NCBI GenBank assembly: GCA_021325275.1 | Contig: JAJPHL010000066.1 | Coordinates: forward strand, 62,001 to 126,000 | Reading direction: 5' to 3' | DNA: 64,000 bases | Source of the DNA: Terriglobia bacterium | GTDB lineage: Bacteria; Acidobacteriota; Terriglobia; JAJPHL01 | Shown: piece after piece, positions 1 through 9,242 of the stretch | How positions within the stretch are numbered: the first letter of the stretch is position 1 | Layout of the letters: each line of letters starts with the position of its first letter | The notes under the pieces: model-generated | What the model was told of the DNA's origin: nothing | What the model saw: the letters and a program-made list of their open reading frames with translations, nothing else | The model's database searches: none | Made by a program: the position numbers and the translations under genes

Positions 1-210
1 GCCCCTCATTTTCAGCACGGCGGTTGTCGAGCGCTTCGTTCCGCGATCTGAGTATTCGAACGTGGAGTTAAGCGTGAGCGCGCCCGCCGGATCGGTGGCG
101 ATCTCGTAGTGCTCCTCCCCGATTTCATGGAGGATCATGTGGATCTTGAAGTTGCCGCTTTGCGCATGCAGAGTGGCGGCAATCAGCAAACCGAGGGTTT
201 TGGTACGCAT
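1..210 (-). CDS. Partial secreted protein, N-terminal 70 residues only
   Basis: The frame opens at an ATG read from 210 and runs off the left edge of the window without a stop. The first 17 residues (MRTKTLGLLIAATLHAQ) look like a short Sec signal peptide ending at a plausible cleavage site after AQ. The visible mature part is mixed alpha/beta-like sequence with no motif I recognise. It lies downstream of the peroxiredoxin gene on the same strand, but a strong hairpin (341-373) separates them, so it is probably transcribed separately. The function is unknown, and the call rests on signal peptide, open frame and codon use. Confidence 0.6.
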   Translation of the reverse strand, partial: MRTKTLGLLIAATLHAQSGNFKIHMILHEIGEEHYEIATDPAGALTLNSTFEYSDRGTKRSTTAVLKMRG

Positions 211-340
211 AGTCGAGAACCGCATTCTACACTGAAGCGACTACTTCGACCTCACGGCGCATGATCGTGACCCTCTATCGAGCTAACGTAAAGTGAGCCT
301 ACCTTAGTCTCCGCGGCTGAAAAAGCATACCGCGACCGCG

Positions 341-373
341 TGAGCTGCTTCACCGTTTCGGTGACGCAGCTCA
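341..373 (-). terminator. Hairpin downstream of the peroxiredoxin gene
   Basis: An 8-bp stem (TGAGCTGC/GCAGCTCA), one mismatch, a 5-bp inner stem (TCACC/GGTGA) and a 5-base loop lie 16 bases past the peroxiredoxin stop. There is no T-run directly after the stem in the minus direction; the first run of five T is about 25 bases on. It probably terminates or stabilises the peroxiredoxin transcript. Confidence 0.6.
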
Positions 374-388
374 GGCTGTCGTGACAAA

Positions 389-928
<540 letters not shown>

Positions 929-936
929 GTGTGTTG

Positions 937-964
937 TACTACCTCCAACAAAAGATACTACCTC
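937..964. repeat. 9-bp direct repeat upstream of the peroxiredoxin gene
   Basis: TACTACCTC occurs at 937-945 and 956-964, 19 bp apart, that is, about two helical turns on the same face. On the minus strand the copies read GAGGTAGTA; the gene-proximal one supplies the GGAGG that could serve as ribosome binding site. It sits in the 70-bp divergent spacer between the peroxiredoxin and the PaiB-like gene and could be an operator. Confidence 0.4.
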
Positions 965-998
965 ATTTTGGACCCGCGTGGCGTGCTAGCATGTGCGC

Positions 999-1733
999 AT
1001 GAACCGCCGCGAACTACTTCTTTCTCTGACCGCCGGCGCCCTGAACGCACAAGCGCCCGCCCAAGCGCACGATCCGCAATCGTATGCCGCGTCCGTCTAC
1101 ATTCCCAAGGCGCAACGCTACGAAGACCTCCAACTCCTCCAGGACTTTATGGAGGAATTCGCATTCGTCGAACTGGTCACCACGCACCCCGAACTTCGGA
1201 TCACGCACATTCCGGTGCTCGTCGACCGGTCCGCCGGAAAATACGGAACGATCCACGGCCACATCTCGCGACAGAACGATCAAATGAAAGCTTTCGACGG
1301 CAAACAGAAGGCGGTGATCGTCTTTCGTGGACCGCAAGGCTACATCTCGCCCACGTGGTACGACACGAAACTCGCCGTGCCCACATGGAATTTCGCAGTG
1401 GTGCACGCGTCCGGCCTGCTGAATCCTGTGACGAAGCTCGTCGAGCTGCGCGAGTTTCTCGCACGGCTCATTGCAAAATTCGAGAAGTATCAATCTGAGA
1501 AAAACCAGGGCGCCGGCTTTGACTTCGCCAAGCTTCCGAACGATTATGTGGAGGGGCTGGTCCAAGGCATCATCGGATTCCAGATGCCCATTGAATTGCT
1601 GGAAGGAAAATTCAAACTCGGCCAAGACCGCAGCGCGGCGGACCGTGCTGGAATCCTCGAACATCTGCCGAAAGCGCGCGGCGAGCGGTCGCTCGCCGAA
1701 TTCACCGCGAGTTTCTATCGCCGGCCGAGTTAG
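999..1733 (+). CDS. PaiB/FMN-binding split-barrel family protein with an export leader
   Basis: This 244-residue protein matches the PaiB-like (FMN-binding negative transcriptional regulator) family: YIPKAQRYEDLQLLQDFM, VELVTTHPELRITHIPVL, GTIHGHISRQN, VIVFRGPQGYISPTWY, VPTWNFAVVHASG and a C-terminal IIGFQMPIELLEGKFKLGQDR. Normal PaiB proteins start at about the MYxP motif; here roughly 30 residues precede it, beginning MNRRELLLSLTAGALNAQAP, which resembles a Tat or Sec leader (twin Arg at 3-4). If exported it cannot be a DNA-binding regulator and would be a periplasmic flavin- or heme-binding split-barrel protein. I chose ATG 999; a GTG two codons upstream is possible. It is divergent from the Sec-peroxiredoxin, so a redox role is possible but inferred. 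Confidence 0.8.
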   Translation: MNRRELLLSLTAGALNAQAPAQAHDPQSYAASVYIPKAQRYEDLQLLQDFMEEFAFVELVTTHPELRITHIPVLVDRSAGKYGTIHGHISRQNDQMKAFDGKQKAVIVFRGPQGYISPTWYDTKLAVPTWNFAVVHASGLLNPVTKLVELREFLARLIAKFEKYQSEKNQGAGFDFAKLPNDYVEGLVQGIIGFQMPIELLEGKFKLGQDRSAADRAGILEHLPKARGERSLAEFTASFYRRPS

Positions 1734-1751
1734 GCCTTAAGCGTTCCAAGC

Positions 1752-1910
1752 CTAGCTCTTCCCGGTGCGCATCGGAAAGTGCCGGCGGATCAGCCATCCC
1801 GTCGCGACAAAAGCGGATCCCACCAGGAAAAGCGGGAACGGCGGCGCGCCGGTAACAGGAGAAATCACCGACAAAACGGCGGATATCAGAACGAGGGCGC
1901 TGGTAGACAT
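1752..1910 (-). CDS. Small 52-aa membrane protein
   Basis: A 52-codon frame starts MSTSALVLISAVLSVISPVT and ends RRHFPMRTGKS. It has two hydrophobic segments (residues about 4-18 and 25-43), then a basic tail. A GAGGTG lies 9 bases before the ATG, a good Shine-Dalgarno. No catalytic motif is visible. The hydrophobic hairpin plus RR tail is loosely like a sorting tail, but there is no PEP or VPEP motif, so I do not call it that. It could be a small envelope protein of unknown role. Confidence 0.55.
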   Translation of the reverse strand: MSTSALVLISAVLSVISPVTGAPPFPLFLVGSAFVATGWLIRRHFPMRTGKS

Positions 1911-2594
1911 GTCACTTCACCTCGACGATGTATTTCCGGTCAGAATCACAGAATCCATTTGTACACGGCGCGGGAAGCGTTGTCAGTTCACTACCGTCCG
2001 GGCCTTGGCGTAAAAAGAATCGCGCGTTCGCACACAACTACGCGTCGGCGCGGCTCGAAACGCGCATGCCGCAGTGTCTTACAGGACAACCCGCGGTTGT
2101 GCCGACGTGCAAACTTGTGCCGACGTGCAAAAATGCAAAAAGGTTCTTGCACCTGAAGAAACTTGCATAGTCTTTTGCACGCTGCACGTCCTAGTTCGCT
2201 CGTTCTCAAAGGGCCTAAGGGCGGTTCCATTTTGCGCAACCTTCACCACCTCCAAACTCATTGACACAACAAGCCGCTAACCTCTGACGAAAGACCTGTG
2301 GGGACCAACAGGTACCCCCGCTCGTTCTGCCTCGCTGTAGTTCGGCTGTCCACGTGCATTAGGAAAGGACAGCCGCCTTTGAGGTTGGAAAGGCCCGGGA
2401 GGTTGGAAATGTTGCTTGTCGTCTTTGCAACTCTCGCAACAATGTTGTGGTTCGCGAATGGCGCCGGGCCGCCGACGGCCAGAGTTTAGACCAAAGTCTT
2501 GCGCATGCACAGCGCGCACAACGTGGGGATTGGTAACAACGGGATTTGGGTAATCGGATTTAGCAAAATTTCAAAGTTGGTGAATGGGGGAATC
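1911..2594. other. Gene-free stretch upstream of the Crp/Fnr gene
   Basis: Frames here are short, with unconvincing composition and no good start sites. The visible content is the tandem repeat at 2097-2131, further TTGCAC/TTGCAT hexamers up to 2180, a TTGACA at 2261-2266 without a good -10 at the right distance, a short direct repeat GAGGTTGGAAA near 2380-2410, and a GGGGGA ribosome binding site just before 2595. It probably holds a long regulatory leader for the Crp/Fnr gene. Confidence 0.5.
2097..2131. repeat. Tandem 17-bp repeat with TTGCAC-type hexamers
   Basis: TTGTGCCGACGTGCAAA occurs at 2097-2113 and 2115-2131 (period 18). Each copy has partial dyad symmetry (TTG..C....G..CAA). TTGCAC or TTGCAT recurs at 2147-2152, 2163-2168 and 2175-2180. 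The cluster looks like a set of binding sites and could be autoregulatory for the Crp/Fnr-type gene starting 415 bp further on. Confidence 0.45.
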
Positions 2595-3332
2595 ATGAAC
2601 GGCATCGCATCGCACACTCTGCAAAACGGTCAAAACGGCGCTTCCACCGCGGCACGCAAGTCGCAAGGCTGGGAAGAACTGTTGGCGGGAATCTCCATCG
2701 GCAAGACGGTCGTGGAAGTCGGCATGAACCGGATGATCTTTCAACAAGGCGATCGCGCCGATTCGGTCTTCTATCTGAAGCAAGGCACGGCGAAACTGGC
2801 CGTGACGTCGGAAGAGGGCAAGGACGCGATCTACGCGCTCGCCGAAGCGGGCGAGCTGTTCGGCGAAGGCTGCCTCGCGGGACAAACCACGCGCACGGCC
2901 ACCGCCAGCGCGCTCACCGATTGCACGCTGATCCGCGTCGATCGCGCGGTGATGATGAATCTGCTTCACGAGCAGCATCTTGTCTCCGAACTTTTGGTGC
3001 AGCACCTGTTGCGCCGCAACATCCGCTATGAAGAAGACCTGGTCGATCAGCTCTTCAACACCAGTGAACAGCGCCTGGCGCGCAGTTTGCTGCTTCTCGC
3101 CCACATCGGCAAAGAAGGCAAGTCGGAGCCGGTGCGCGCCAAGGTGAATCAAGAGACGCTCGCGCAAATGGTCGGCACCACGCGCTCTCGCGTAAGCCAC
3201 TTCATGAACAAATTCCGCCAGCGCGGATTGGTCGACTACAACAGCCGCGGCGAACTGATGGTCACGAGCAAATTGATGCGCGTCGCCAACAATGCGTCGG
3301 GATTCGCTGCGCTGGACGGACTCGATTCCTAA
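2595..3332 (+). CDS. Crp/Fnr-family transcriptional regulator
   Basis: The 245-residue protein has a cyclic-nucleotide-binding-like beta-roll (residues about 35-150: NRMIFQQGDRADSVFYLKQG, EAGELFGEGCLAG) and a C-terminal winged helix-turn-helix (about 165-230: VNQETLAQMVGTTRSRVSHFMNKFRQRGLVDY). There is no Fnr-type N-terminal cysteine cluster, and the classic cAMP-contact Arg-Ser pair is replaced by TTRTATAS, so the ligand cannot be predicted. ATG 2595 was chosen because GGGGGA lies just before it and earlier in-frame starts lack homology. It is 24 bp before the first EPS gene on the same strand, which makes it a candidate regulator of the EPS locus. Confidence 0.88.
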   Translation: MNGIASHTLQNGQNGASTAARKSQGWEELLAGISIGKTVVEVGMNRMIFQQGDRADSVFYLKQGTAKLAVTSEEGKDAIYALAEAGELFGEGCLAGQTTRTATASALTDCTLIRVDRAVMMNLLHEQHLVSELLVQHLLRRNIRYEEDLVDQLFNTSEQRLARSLLLLAHIGKEGKSEPVRAKVNQETLAQMVGTTRSRVSHFMNKFRQRGLVDYNSRGELMVTSKLMRVANNASGFAALDGLDS

Positions 3333-3356
3333 CGGCCCATTCACAAGAGAAAGACC

Positions 3357-4484
3357 ATGCAAGTCCAGCAAATCGGTCAAGCCGTCGATCTCGACACACT
3401 CCGCGAGGAGTGGGACGCGCTGCTGGAGCATTCCGATGCCAACAGCGTCTTCCTCACCTGGGAGTGGCTGCGGACCTGGTGGAAATATCTCGCCGAGCAT
3501 CGCCGTCTCAACGTGCTGGCGTTGCGCGACGGCGGCGAGTTGATCGCCGTGGCGCCCCTGGGAATCCGGCCGCCCTCCTTGAAAAGATTATTTCCATTTC
3601 GCAGCGTCGACTTTCTCGGCTCGGGCACGGCCGGATCGGATTATCTCGACCTGATCGTCCGCCGCGGATGGGAAGCGGCCGCGATCGACGCGATTTCGCA
3701 CACGCTGGGCCGCGATCGCATGTTGGAACTGAATCGCATGCGATCGGGCGCGCAAGCCAAGACACTGGCGCACACCCTGCAACAATCCGGCTGGAGCGCG
3801 CAGACGGCGCCGGCCGGCGTTTGTCCCTACATCGATCTTCGTGGACAAACCTGGACGGCCTATCTCTCGACGCTCGGCTCGCAGCAACGCGCCACCGTAA
3901 AACGCAAGCTCAACACGCTCGCCTCACACTTCGACGTGTCGTTCGAGTGCGTGAAGGATCCGCTGGAACGCGGTCCGGCGCTGCGCCTGCTCATCGAACT
4001 GCATCAGAAACGCTGGAGCGAGCACGGACGCTCTGACGCATTTCATACCGATGAGCACATCGAGTTTCACGAAGAGTTCACCAATCGCGCGCTGCGCCGC
4101 GGATGGCTGCGCCTCGGAATCCTGCGCCTGAACGAAAAGCCCGTGAGCGCGGTGTATGCATTGCGCTATGGTCCCACGTATTACTTCTATCAATCGGGTT
4201 TCGATCCGCAATATTCGAAATTCAGCGTGGGCGCGGCGGCGATGGCGTACTCGATCCGGAGCGCCATCGAAGAAGGCGCCAGCGAATACGATTTTCTGCA
4301 CGGCGACGAACCGTACAAGTTCCACTGGGCCAAAGAGACGCGCGCGCTCGAACAAATCCGCTTATTCCCACCCGGAAGACGCGGGCAATGGTTCCAAACA
4401 GTGTTGAACGCGCGAAATCGTCTGCGCGATTGGTTCCGTCCGATTCATGTAGACGCCGGAGCAGCTTCGGCCTTGAAAGCTTGA
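3357..4484 (+). CDS. CelD/FemAB-like acyltransferase of the EPS locus
   Basis: The 375-residue protein has the CelD/BcsL-type GNAT fold: an N-terminal half with FLTWEWLRTWWKYLAEHRRL and GELIAVAPLGI, and a C-terminal half with SQQRATVKRKL, LIELHQKRWSEHG, LNEKPVSAVYALRYGPTYYFYQSGFDPQYSKFSVG and YDFLHGDEPYKFHWAKE. FemAB-related proteins are regular members of exosortase-linked EPS loci and probably acylate the polymer or a precursor. No signal peptide is seen, so it should be cytoplasmic. It starts 24 bp after the Crp gene and is followed by the ligase gene after 22 bp. A second member lies at 25915-27093, with low overall similarity. Confidence 0.8.
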   Translation: MQVQQIGQAVDLDTLREEWDALLEHSDANSVFLTWEWLRTWWKYLAEHRRLNVLALRDGGELIAVAPLGIRPPSLKRLFPFRSVDFLGSGTAGSDYLDLIVRRGWEAAAIDAISHTLGRDRMLELNRMRSGAQAKTLAHTLQQSGWSAQTAPAGVCPYIDLRGQTWTAYLSTLGSQQRATVKRKLNTLASHFDVSFECVKDPLERGPALRLLIELHQKRWSEHGRSDAFHTDEHIEFHEEFTNRALRRGWLRLGILRLNEKPVSAVYALRYGPTYYFYQSGFDPQYSKFSVGAAAMAYSIRSAIEEGASEYDFLHGDEPYKFHWAKETRALEQIRLFPPGRRGQWFQTVLNARNRLRDWFRPIHVDAGAASALKA

Positions 4485-4506
4485 AACGAAGTTGGACTCC
4501 CGAATC

Positions 4507-5799
4507 ATGCCGCCCACAGTGGCCATCCCGGCGCAACGCTACGGTCTTCGAACTAGAACCGCCGTAACCGAAAAAACTGCGCCGACGGCGCCCGCGGCCC
4601 CGCCTCGCGAGGAAAACAAGTTCCTGCTGCTGCTTCTCGCCGCATTCTTGATTCAACTTTTTTCGAACGCCGCGCTGCTGGTTCCCGCGCTCGGCGCGGT
4701 GCGTCCCGCGCAAACCATTGGCGGGCTCGCGCTGCTGATCGTGATTTGTCAAACGGTGGCCGGCGGCCGGAGGCTTCTGCTTGCTCCGCCTGATGGTTAT
4801 TTGCTGCTCGCGTTCACGGTGGCGTGCGCGTTCACGGTCGTGAATGCCGTATGGCCGAACTATGCATTCGAAGCGTGTCTCGATCTGGTCAAGATGGTGG
4901 TCATTTATTTCCTCATCGTCAACGTCGCGGCGAGCGAAGCGCCGCTGCGTTTGCTTTTGTGGACGATGGTGGCGTGCGGACTCTTCCCCGCCCTGGGATC
5001 GCTTTGGAATTGGACGCACGGCGCGAACGTGGAAGGCCGCGCGGCATGGATGGGATTTTTCGCCAATCCCAACGAGATGGCGTACTGCTTGGTTGTCCTG
5101 CTTCCTATCGCTTGGGCGCTGGCACAAAACGCCAATTGGATGGGGCGCATCGTCCTGGCGGCGCTGGCGGGACTCTTTCTGATTCCCATTTACTTGAGTT
5201 TTTCGCGCGGCAGCCTGATCGGTCTCGCCGTTGTCGGGTTGCTGATTGGATTGCGCCAAAAAAACGCGATCGCGCGCGCGGCCACCGTGGGATTGCTCGC
5301 GGCCGGCGTCCTCGCGGGATCGATGTACTGGTCGCGGCAGGCAGGATTCAGCGACATCCAAGGCGACGCCGATTTCAACGAACGCCTCACCACCTATCAA
5401 GTGGCGTGGAGCATGTACTCGCAGTCACCGGTTCTCGGCGTGGGATTGAATTGCTCGTCGGTGGCGTGGCCGCTCTACGCGCCGAGCGAAAGTCTCGCTC
5501 ATCACAAGTGGCTGATCACGCATAACACCTTTATTCAAGCATTCTCGGAAACCGGCACGGCCGGGGGCGGACTCCTGCTGGCGTTTTTCGCGACCGTCCT
5601 GTGGCGCGCACGAAAAGTCCGGCGGTCTCCGCAGACACCCGAGCGCCTTCGCGAACTCGGCAAAGGATTGGAGATTTCCTTCTGTGGGTTTTTGGTGTGT
5701 GGAATGTCCGGAGGCTACGTGATGAGTTGGTTTCCGTATCTGCTCGCGGCTTTCATCGGCGCGCTCAACGCCGCCGCGCTGCAAGGGAGCAAAGCATGA
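4507..5799 (+). CDS. O-antigen ligase / Wzy-type polymerase-like membrane protein
   Basis: The 430-residue protein has about ten to twelve hydrophobic segments and a Wzy_C-like core. After a Pro/Ala-rich N-terminus the membrane part begins around residue 40 (KFLLLLLAAFLIQLF). Typical family features are MGFFANPNEMAYCLVVLLPIAW, FSRGSLIGLA in the middle, a long periplasmic loop with YQVAWSMYSQSPVLGVG, and HNTFIQAFSETGTAGG. This class polymerises repeat units or transfers glycan to acceptors in the periplasm. ATG 4507 was preferred to an upstream TTG at 4492. Its stop overlaps the start of the flippase gene (ATGA), so the two are translationally coupled. Confidence 0.82.
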   Translation: MPPTVAIPAQRYGLRTRTAVTEKTAPTAPAAPPREENKFLLLLLAAFLIQLFSNAALLVPALGAVRPAQTIGGLALLIVICQTVAGGRRLLLAPPDGYLLLAFTVACAFTVVNAVWPNYAFEACLDLVKMVVIYFLIVNVAASEAPLRLLLWTMVACGLFPALGSLWNWTHGANVEGRAAWMGFFANPNEMAYCLVVLLPIAWALAQNANWMGRIVLAALAGLFLIPIYLSFSRGSLIGLAVVGLLIGLRQKNAIARAATVGLLAAGVLAGSMYWSRQAGFSDIQGDADFNERLTTYQVAWSMYSQSPVLGVGLNCSSVAWPLYAPSESLAHHKWLITHNTFIQAFSETGTAGGGLLLAFFATVLWRARKVRRSPQTPERLRELGKGLEISFCGFLVCGMSGGYVMSWFPYLLAAFIGALNAAALQGSKA

Positions 5800-7295
5800 C
5801 GATTCGACGCAATCCCTTCGGCCCCACGATCACGCTGATCGCCGCGCGCTTCCTTTCTTTCGCGTTGACGTTCTTCATTCCGATCGTGCTCGTCCGCGTC
5901 TTCGATCAGGCGACGTTCGGCGCGTACAAACAGCTCTTCCTTTTGTTCACCGTGCTCTACGCGATCGCGCAGATGGGCGTCGCGGAAAGTTTGTACTACT
6001 TCATCCCGTCGAATCCGGAAAAAAGCGGCGGCATCGTGCTGAACTCCGCGATTGTGCTGGCGTTGGCCGGATCGTTGTGTGTCGGCGCGCTCGCGGCGCG
6101 AGCGTCCGACGTCGCTCAGCGATTGGGGAACCCGAGTATCGCACCGTATGTCGCGCCGATCGGCGTGTTCCTCTTGTTGATGCTGGTCACCGCGATCCTC
6201 GAGATTTCCATGGTGTCGGCGAAACGCTATACGCTGGCGGCGTGGACGTATTTTTCGTCCGATGTAGCGCGGACACTTTTCCTGGTCGTCCCCGCATTGG
6301 TCTTTCGTACGCTGGCGGCGCTGCTGGCGGGTGCGGTCGCGTTTGCGGCACTACGGTTTCTCGTCTGCGTTGCGTACCTCTTACACGAGTACGGCAGCGA
6401 ACTGCGTGTCGACCTAGCTTCGCTGCGCCGCCAGTTGGCGTACGCGCTGCCGTTCGAACTCGCGATCATTGTCGACACGCTGCAAAACAACTATCACCAA
6501 TACACGGTGTCGCACGCGTTCGGCGTTGTGGCATTCGCCACGTATTCGGTCGGCTGTTTGCAGCTTCCTTTCGTCGATTTCGTGGCGGGTCCCGCGGCGA
6601 ACGTGATGATGGTGCGCATGGCGGGTGATTTAGCGCGTGGCGCGCGCGCGAACGTCCTGGAGATTTGGCGCGACACCACACGCAAGTTGGCGCTGGTCTT
6701 CTTCCCACTCTTCGCGCTGCTGGTGCTTTCGTCGCGGGAAATCATCCTGCTGTTGTTCACCGAGCGGTACGCCGCGGCCATCCCCGTGTTTGTACTATGG
6801 GCCGGAATCGTTCCGCTCGCGGTTTTCCAAACGGAGAGCGTATTGCGCGTCTACGCCAAGACGCGATTCATTCTGCTGGTCAACGTGCTGCGTCTGGTGC
6901 TGATCGCCGGGGCGATCGGTTGGTCGATTCGCGTCTTTGGACTGCGCGGCGCCGTGCTGGTCACGTTATTTGCAACCGCCGCGTCGAAGGCGCTGTCTTT
7001 GGTAAGAGCGATGCGCCTGATGCCTGCGCGCGCCGCCGAAATCCTGCCGTGGAATCCGTTGATCGCGATTGCCGCCGCGAGCGCGGCGGCGTGCCTGCCC
7101 GCCTGGATCATCAAGACGCAAGTGCATGCGCCGCTGGCGTTGTTGCTGGTGTTGATGGGAAGCGCGTTTGTGTTTTCGTACGGCGCGTTGTTGCTGGCGT
7201 TCGATTTGCTCACGCCGGCGGAACGCGAGATCGTCGCGAGCTGGTTACCCCTTCCCACTCGCGATTCGGTTGAAGAATCCGTCGTCAGTAAATGA
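5796..7295 (+). CDS. Wzx-like polysaccharide flippase
   Basis: The 499-residue protein has roughly twelve to fourteen transmembrane segments and the MOP-superfamily N-terminus (TLIAARFLSFALTFFIPIVLVRVFDQATFGAYKQLFLLF), as in Wzx/RfbX flippases that move lipid-linked repeat units across the inner membrane. The first ATG that gives this N-terminus is at 5796, overlapping the ligase stop by four bases. The next gene follows after 9 bp. Position between a Wzy-like gene and an amidotransferase gene supports a Wzx/Wzy-type EPS pathway. No anomalies are seen. Confidence 0.82.
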   Translation: MTIRRNPFGPTITLIAARFLSFALTFFIPIVLVRVFDQATFGAYKQLFLLFTVLYAIAQMGVAESLYYFIPSNPEKSGGIVLNSAIVLALAGSLCVGALAARASDVAQRLGNPSIAPYVAPIGVFLLLMLVTAILEISMVSAKRYTLAAWTYFSSDVARTLFLVVPALVFRTLAALLAGAVAFAALRFLVCVAYLLHEYGSELRVDLASLRRQLAYALPFELAIIVDTLQNNYHQYTVSHAFGVVAFATYSVGCLQLPFVDFVAGPAANVMMVRMAGDLARGARANVLEIWRDTTRKLALVFFPLFALLVLSSREIILLLFTERYAAAIPVFVLWAGIVPLAVFQTESVLRVYAKTRFILLVNVLRLVLIAGAIGWSIRVFGLRGAVLVTLFATAASKALSLVRAMRLMPARAAEILPWNPLIAIAAASAAACLPAWIIKTQVHAPLALLLVLMGSAFVFSYGALLLAFDLLTPAEREIVASWLPLPTRDSVEESVVSK

Positions 7296-7304
7296 GGAGC
7301 GAGT

Positions 7305-9242
7305 ATGTGCGGAATCGCCGGGATTGCCGGTTTTCAACAAAAGCGAGTCGCGGTGGACGAAGTGCGCCGGATGTGTGACGCCATTTATCACCGCGGGCCC
7401 GACGATCAAGGTTATTTCTACTCGCCCGACGTCGTGCTCGGCATGCGGCGTCTCAGCATTATCGACCTCGCCAACGGACGCCAGCCGATTTCCAACGAAG
7501 ACGGATCGATTCACGTGGTCTTCAACGGCGAGATTTATAATTTCCAATCGCTGCGCAATCGCTTAGAGGCGCGCGGCCATGTTTTCCGCACGTCCTCCGA
7601 CACGGAAGTGATCGTGCACGCGTACGAAGAATACGGGGCGTGTTGCGTCGATCATTTCCGCGGCATGTTCGTCTTTGCCTTGTGGGACGACAACCGGCGC
7701 CGCTTGCTTCTGGCGCGCGATCGCCTGGGAATCAAGCCTCTCTACTACGGCATGGTCAACGGGCGCTTGGTTTTCGCATCGGAGTTGAAGGCGATCCTGG
7801 AGCTTCCCGGCGTCGACCGCCGCCTGGATTGGGAATCGCTCAGCCACTTATTCAGTTTTCTCACTACGCCGCGCGACGCGTCGATCATCGCGGGCATCAA
7901 GAAACTCGAACCCGCGCATCGCTTGATCGCCGAGCCGGGCAAGGCCTTGCGAGTCGAGCGGTACTGGGACGTGGAATTTCGCCCGGATCGCCAGAAGAGC
8001 GAGAGCGAATTCATCGAAGAGCTGCGCGGGCTTCTGGAAGAATCGGTCCAGCTACGAATGATTGCCGACGTTCCGCTCGGCGCATTTCTCTCTGGTGGAA
8101 TCGACTCAAGTTCCGTGGTCGCGGCCATGTCGAAGCTCAGTTCGCGGCCCGTCAAGACATTTTCCATCGGCTTCAGCGAGCAGGAATACAGCGAACTCGC
8201 GGAAGCGCGCACGGTCGCCAAACATCTCGGCACGGAACATCACGAACTTGTGCTCGAACCCGACGTCATCGGCACGATCGAGGAAATCGTCTCCTATCTT
8301 GACGAACCTTTTGGCGACTCCTCCGCGATTCCCACTTACATGGTGTCGAAAATGGCCGCCGAGCACGTGAAAGTCGTACTCTCGGGTGACGGCGGCGACG
8401 AATTGTTCGCCGGTTACGACCGTTATCTCGTGGAGGAACGCGAGCGCGGAGCCACGCTGCCGCGTCCCATACGCCGCATCCTCGGCGCGGCCGCGGGACT
8501 CTTGCCCGAAGGCGTGCGCGGTGCGAACTATCTGCGCCATCGGGCGCTTTCCGGTGCGGCGCGCTACGTCGATAGCTCAACGCTGTTCCACGGCGATCAA
8601 AAAGAGCGTTTGTTCACGCGCGACGCAGCCCGCCATTTGGACCTGCATGACGCCGAGGCGGCGCGCCGGACTTCCTTGCGCGAAACGCCCGGCCACGGAC
8701 TCAGCCGTTTACAACTGCATGACCTCGGAACGTATCTGCCGCTCGACGTACTCACGAAAGTGGACCGCATGAGCATGGCGCATTCGATTGAAGTGCGCGT
8801 CCCGCTGCTCGATCACAAGCTCGTGGAGTTTGCGGCGACGATCCCGGCACATATGCGCCTTCGCGACGGACGCTCGAAATACATTTTCAAGCAGGCGATG
8901 CGCGGCATCTTGCCGGACTCCATCATCGATCGTCCCAAGCGCGGCTTTGCGATTCCGCTGGGGCGCTGGTTCCGCGGACAACTCGACAATTACTGCTCCA
9001 CCGTTTTCTTTTCGCAAGCGTGCCGCGATCGCGGCATTTTGAATCCGGCGTATCTTCGCAAGCTTCTCTGGATGCATCGCGACGGCCGCGACCTCGACTT
9101 GCATTTGTGGACGCTCGTTTCCTTCGAGCTGTGGTGCCGTCAGTTTCTCGACACGCCTCGCTTCGCGCGTCCGGCAGAAATGCCCCTTGAGCGCGTCTTC
9201 GTGCGGACGCGCGCACTCGCATCGACCCAGGTGACCGTATGA
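7305..9242 (+). CDS. Asparagine-synthetase-like amidotransferase (first copy)
   Basis: The 645-residue protein has an N-terminal class II glutamine amidotransferase domain starting MCGIAGIAG (Cys2 is the nucleophile after Met removal) with VVFNGEIYNFQSLR, and a C-terminal synthetase domain with the ATP PP-loop SGGIDSSS near residue 263 and SGDGGDELFAGYDRY. Genuine AsnB proteins and EPS-locus homologues share this layout; the location in an EPS operon favours a homologue that amidates a glycan or precursor, as the exosortase-associated type is presumed to do. GAGGAG lies just before the ATG. The next gene overlaps by four bases. A second copy is at 13585-15528. Confidence 0.88.
   Translation: MCGIAGIAGFQQKRVAVDEVRRMCDAIYHRGPDDQGYFYSPDVVLGMRRLSIIDLANGRQPISNEDGSIHVVFNGEIYNFQSLRNRLEARGHVFRTSSDTEVIVHAYEEYGACCVDHFRGMFVFALWDDNRRRLLLARDRLGIKPLYYGMVNGRLVFASELKAILELPGVDRRLDWESLSHLFSFLTTPRDASIIAGIKKLEPAHRLIAEPGKALRVERYWDVEFRPDRQKSESEFIEELRGLLEESVQLRMIADVPLGAFLSGGIDSSSVVAAMSKLSSRPVKTFSIGFSEQEYSELAEARTVAKHLGTEHHELVLEPDVIGTIEEIVSYLDEPFGDSSAIPTYMVSKMAAEHVKVVLSGDGGDELFAGYDRYLVEERERGATLPRPIRRILGAAAGLLPEGVRGANYLRHRALSGAARYVDSSTLFHGDQKERLFTRDAARHLDLHDAEAARRTSLRETPGHGLSRLQLHDLGTYLPLDVLTKVDRMSMAHSIEVRVPLLDHKLVEFAATIPAHMRLRDGRSKYIFKQAMRGILPDSIIDRPKRGFAIPLGRWFRGQLDNYCSTVFFSQACRDRGILNPAYLRKLLWMHRDGRDLDLHLWTLVSFELWCRQFLDTPRFARPAEMPLERVFVRTRALASTQVTV

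Noticed and set aside
1752-1910. Calling the 52-aa protein a PEP-CTERM or similar sorted protein
   Set aside because: The hydrophobic segment and RR tail are suggestive, but the PEP motif is missing and it has no separate signal peptide.
2277-2519. Short frames in the gap before the Crp/Fnr gene (80 codons minus, 63 codons plus)
   Set aside because: No ribosome binding site, no hydrophobic or conserved pattern, and poor codon use.
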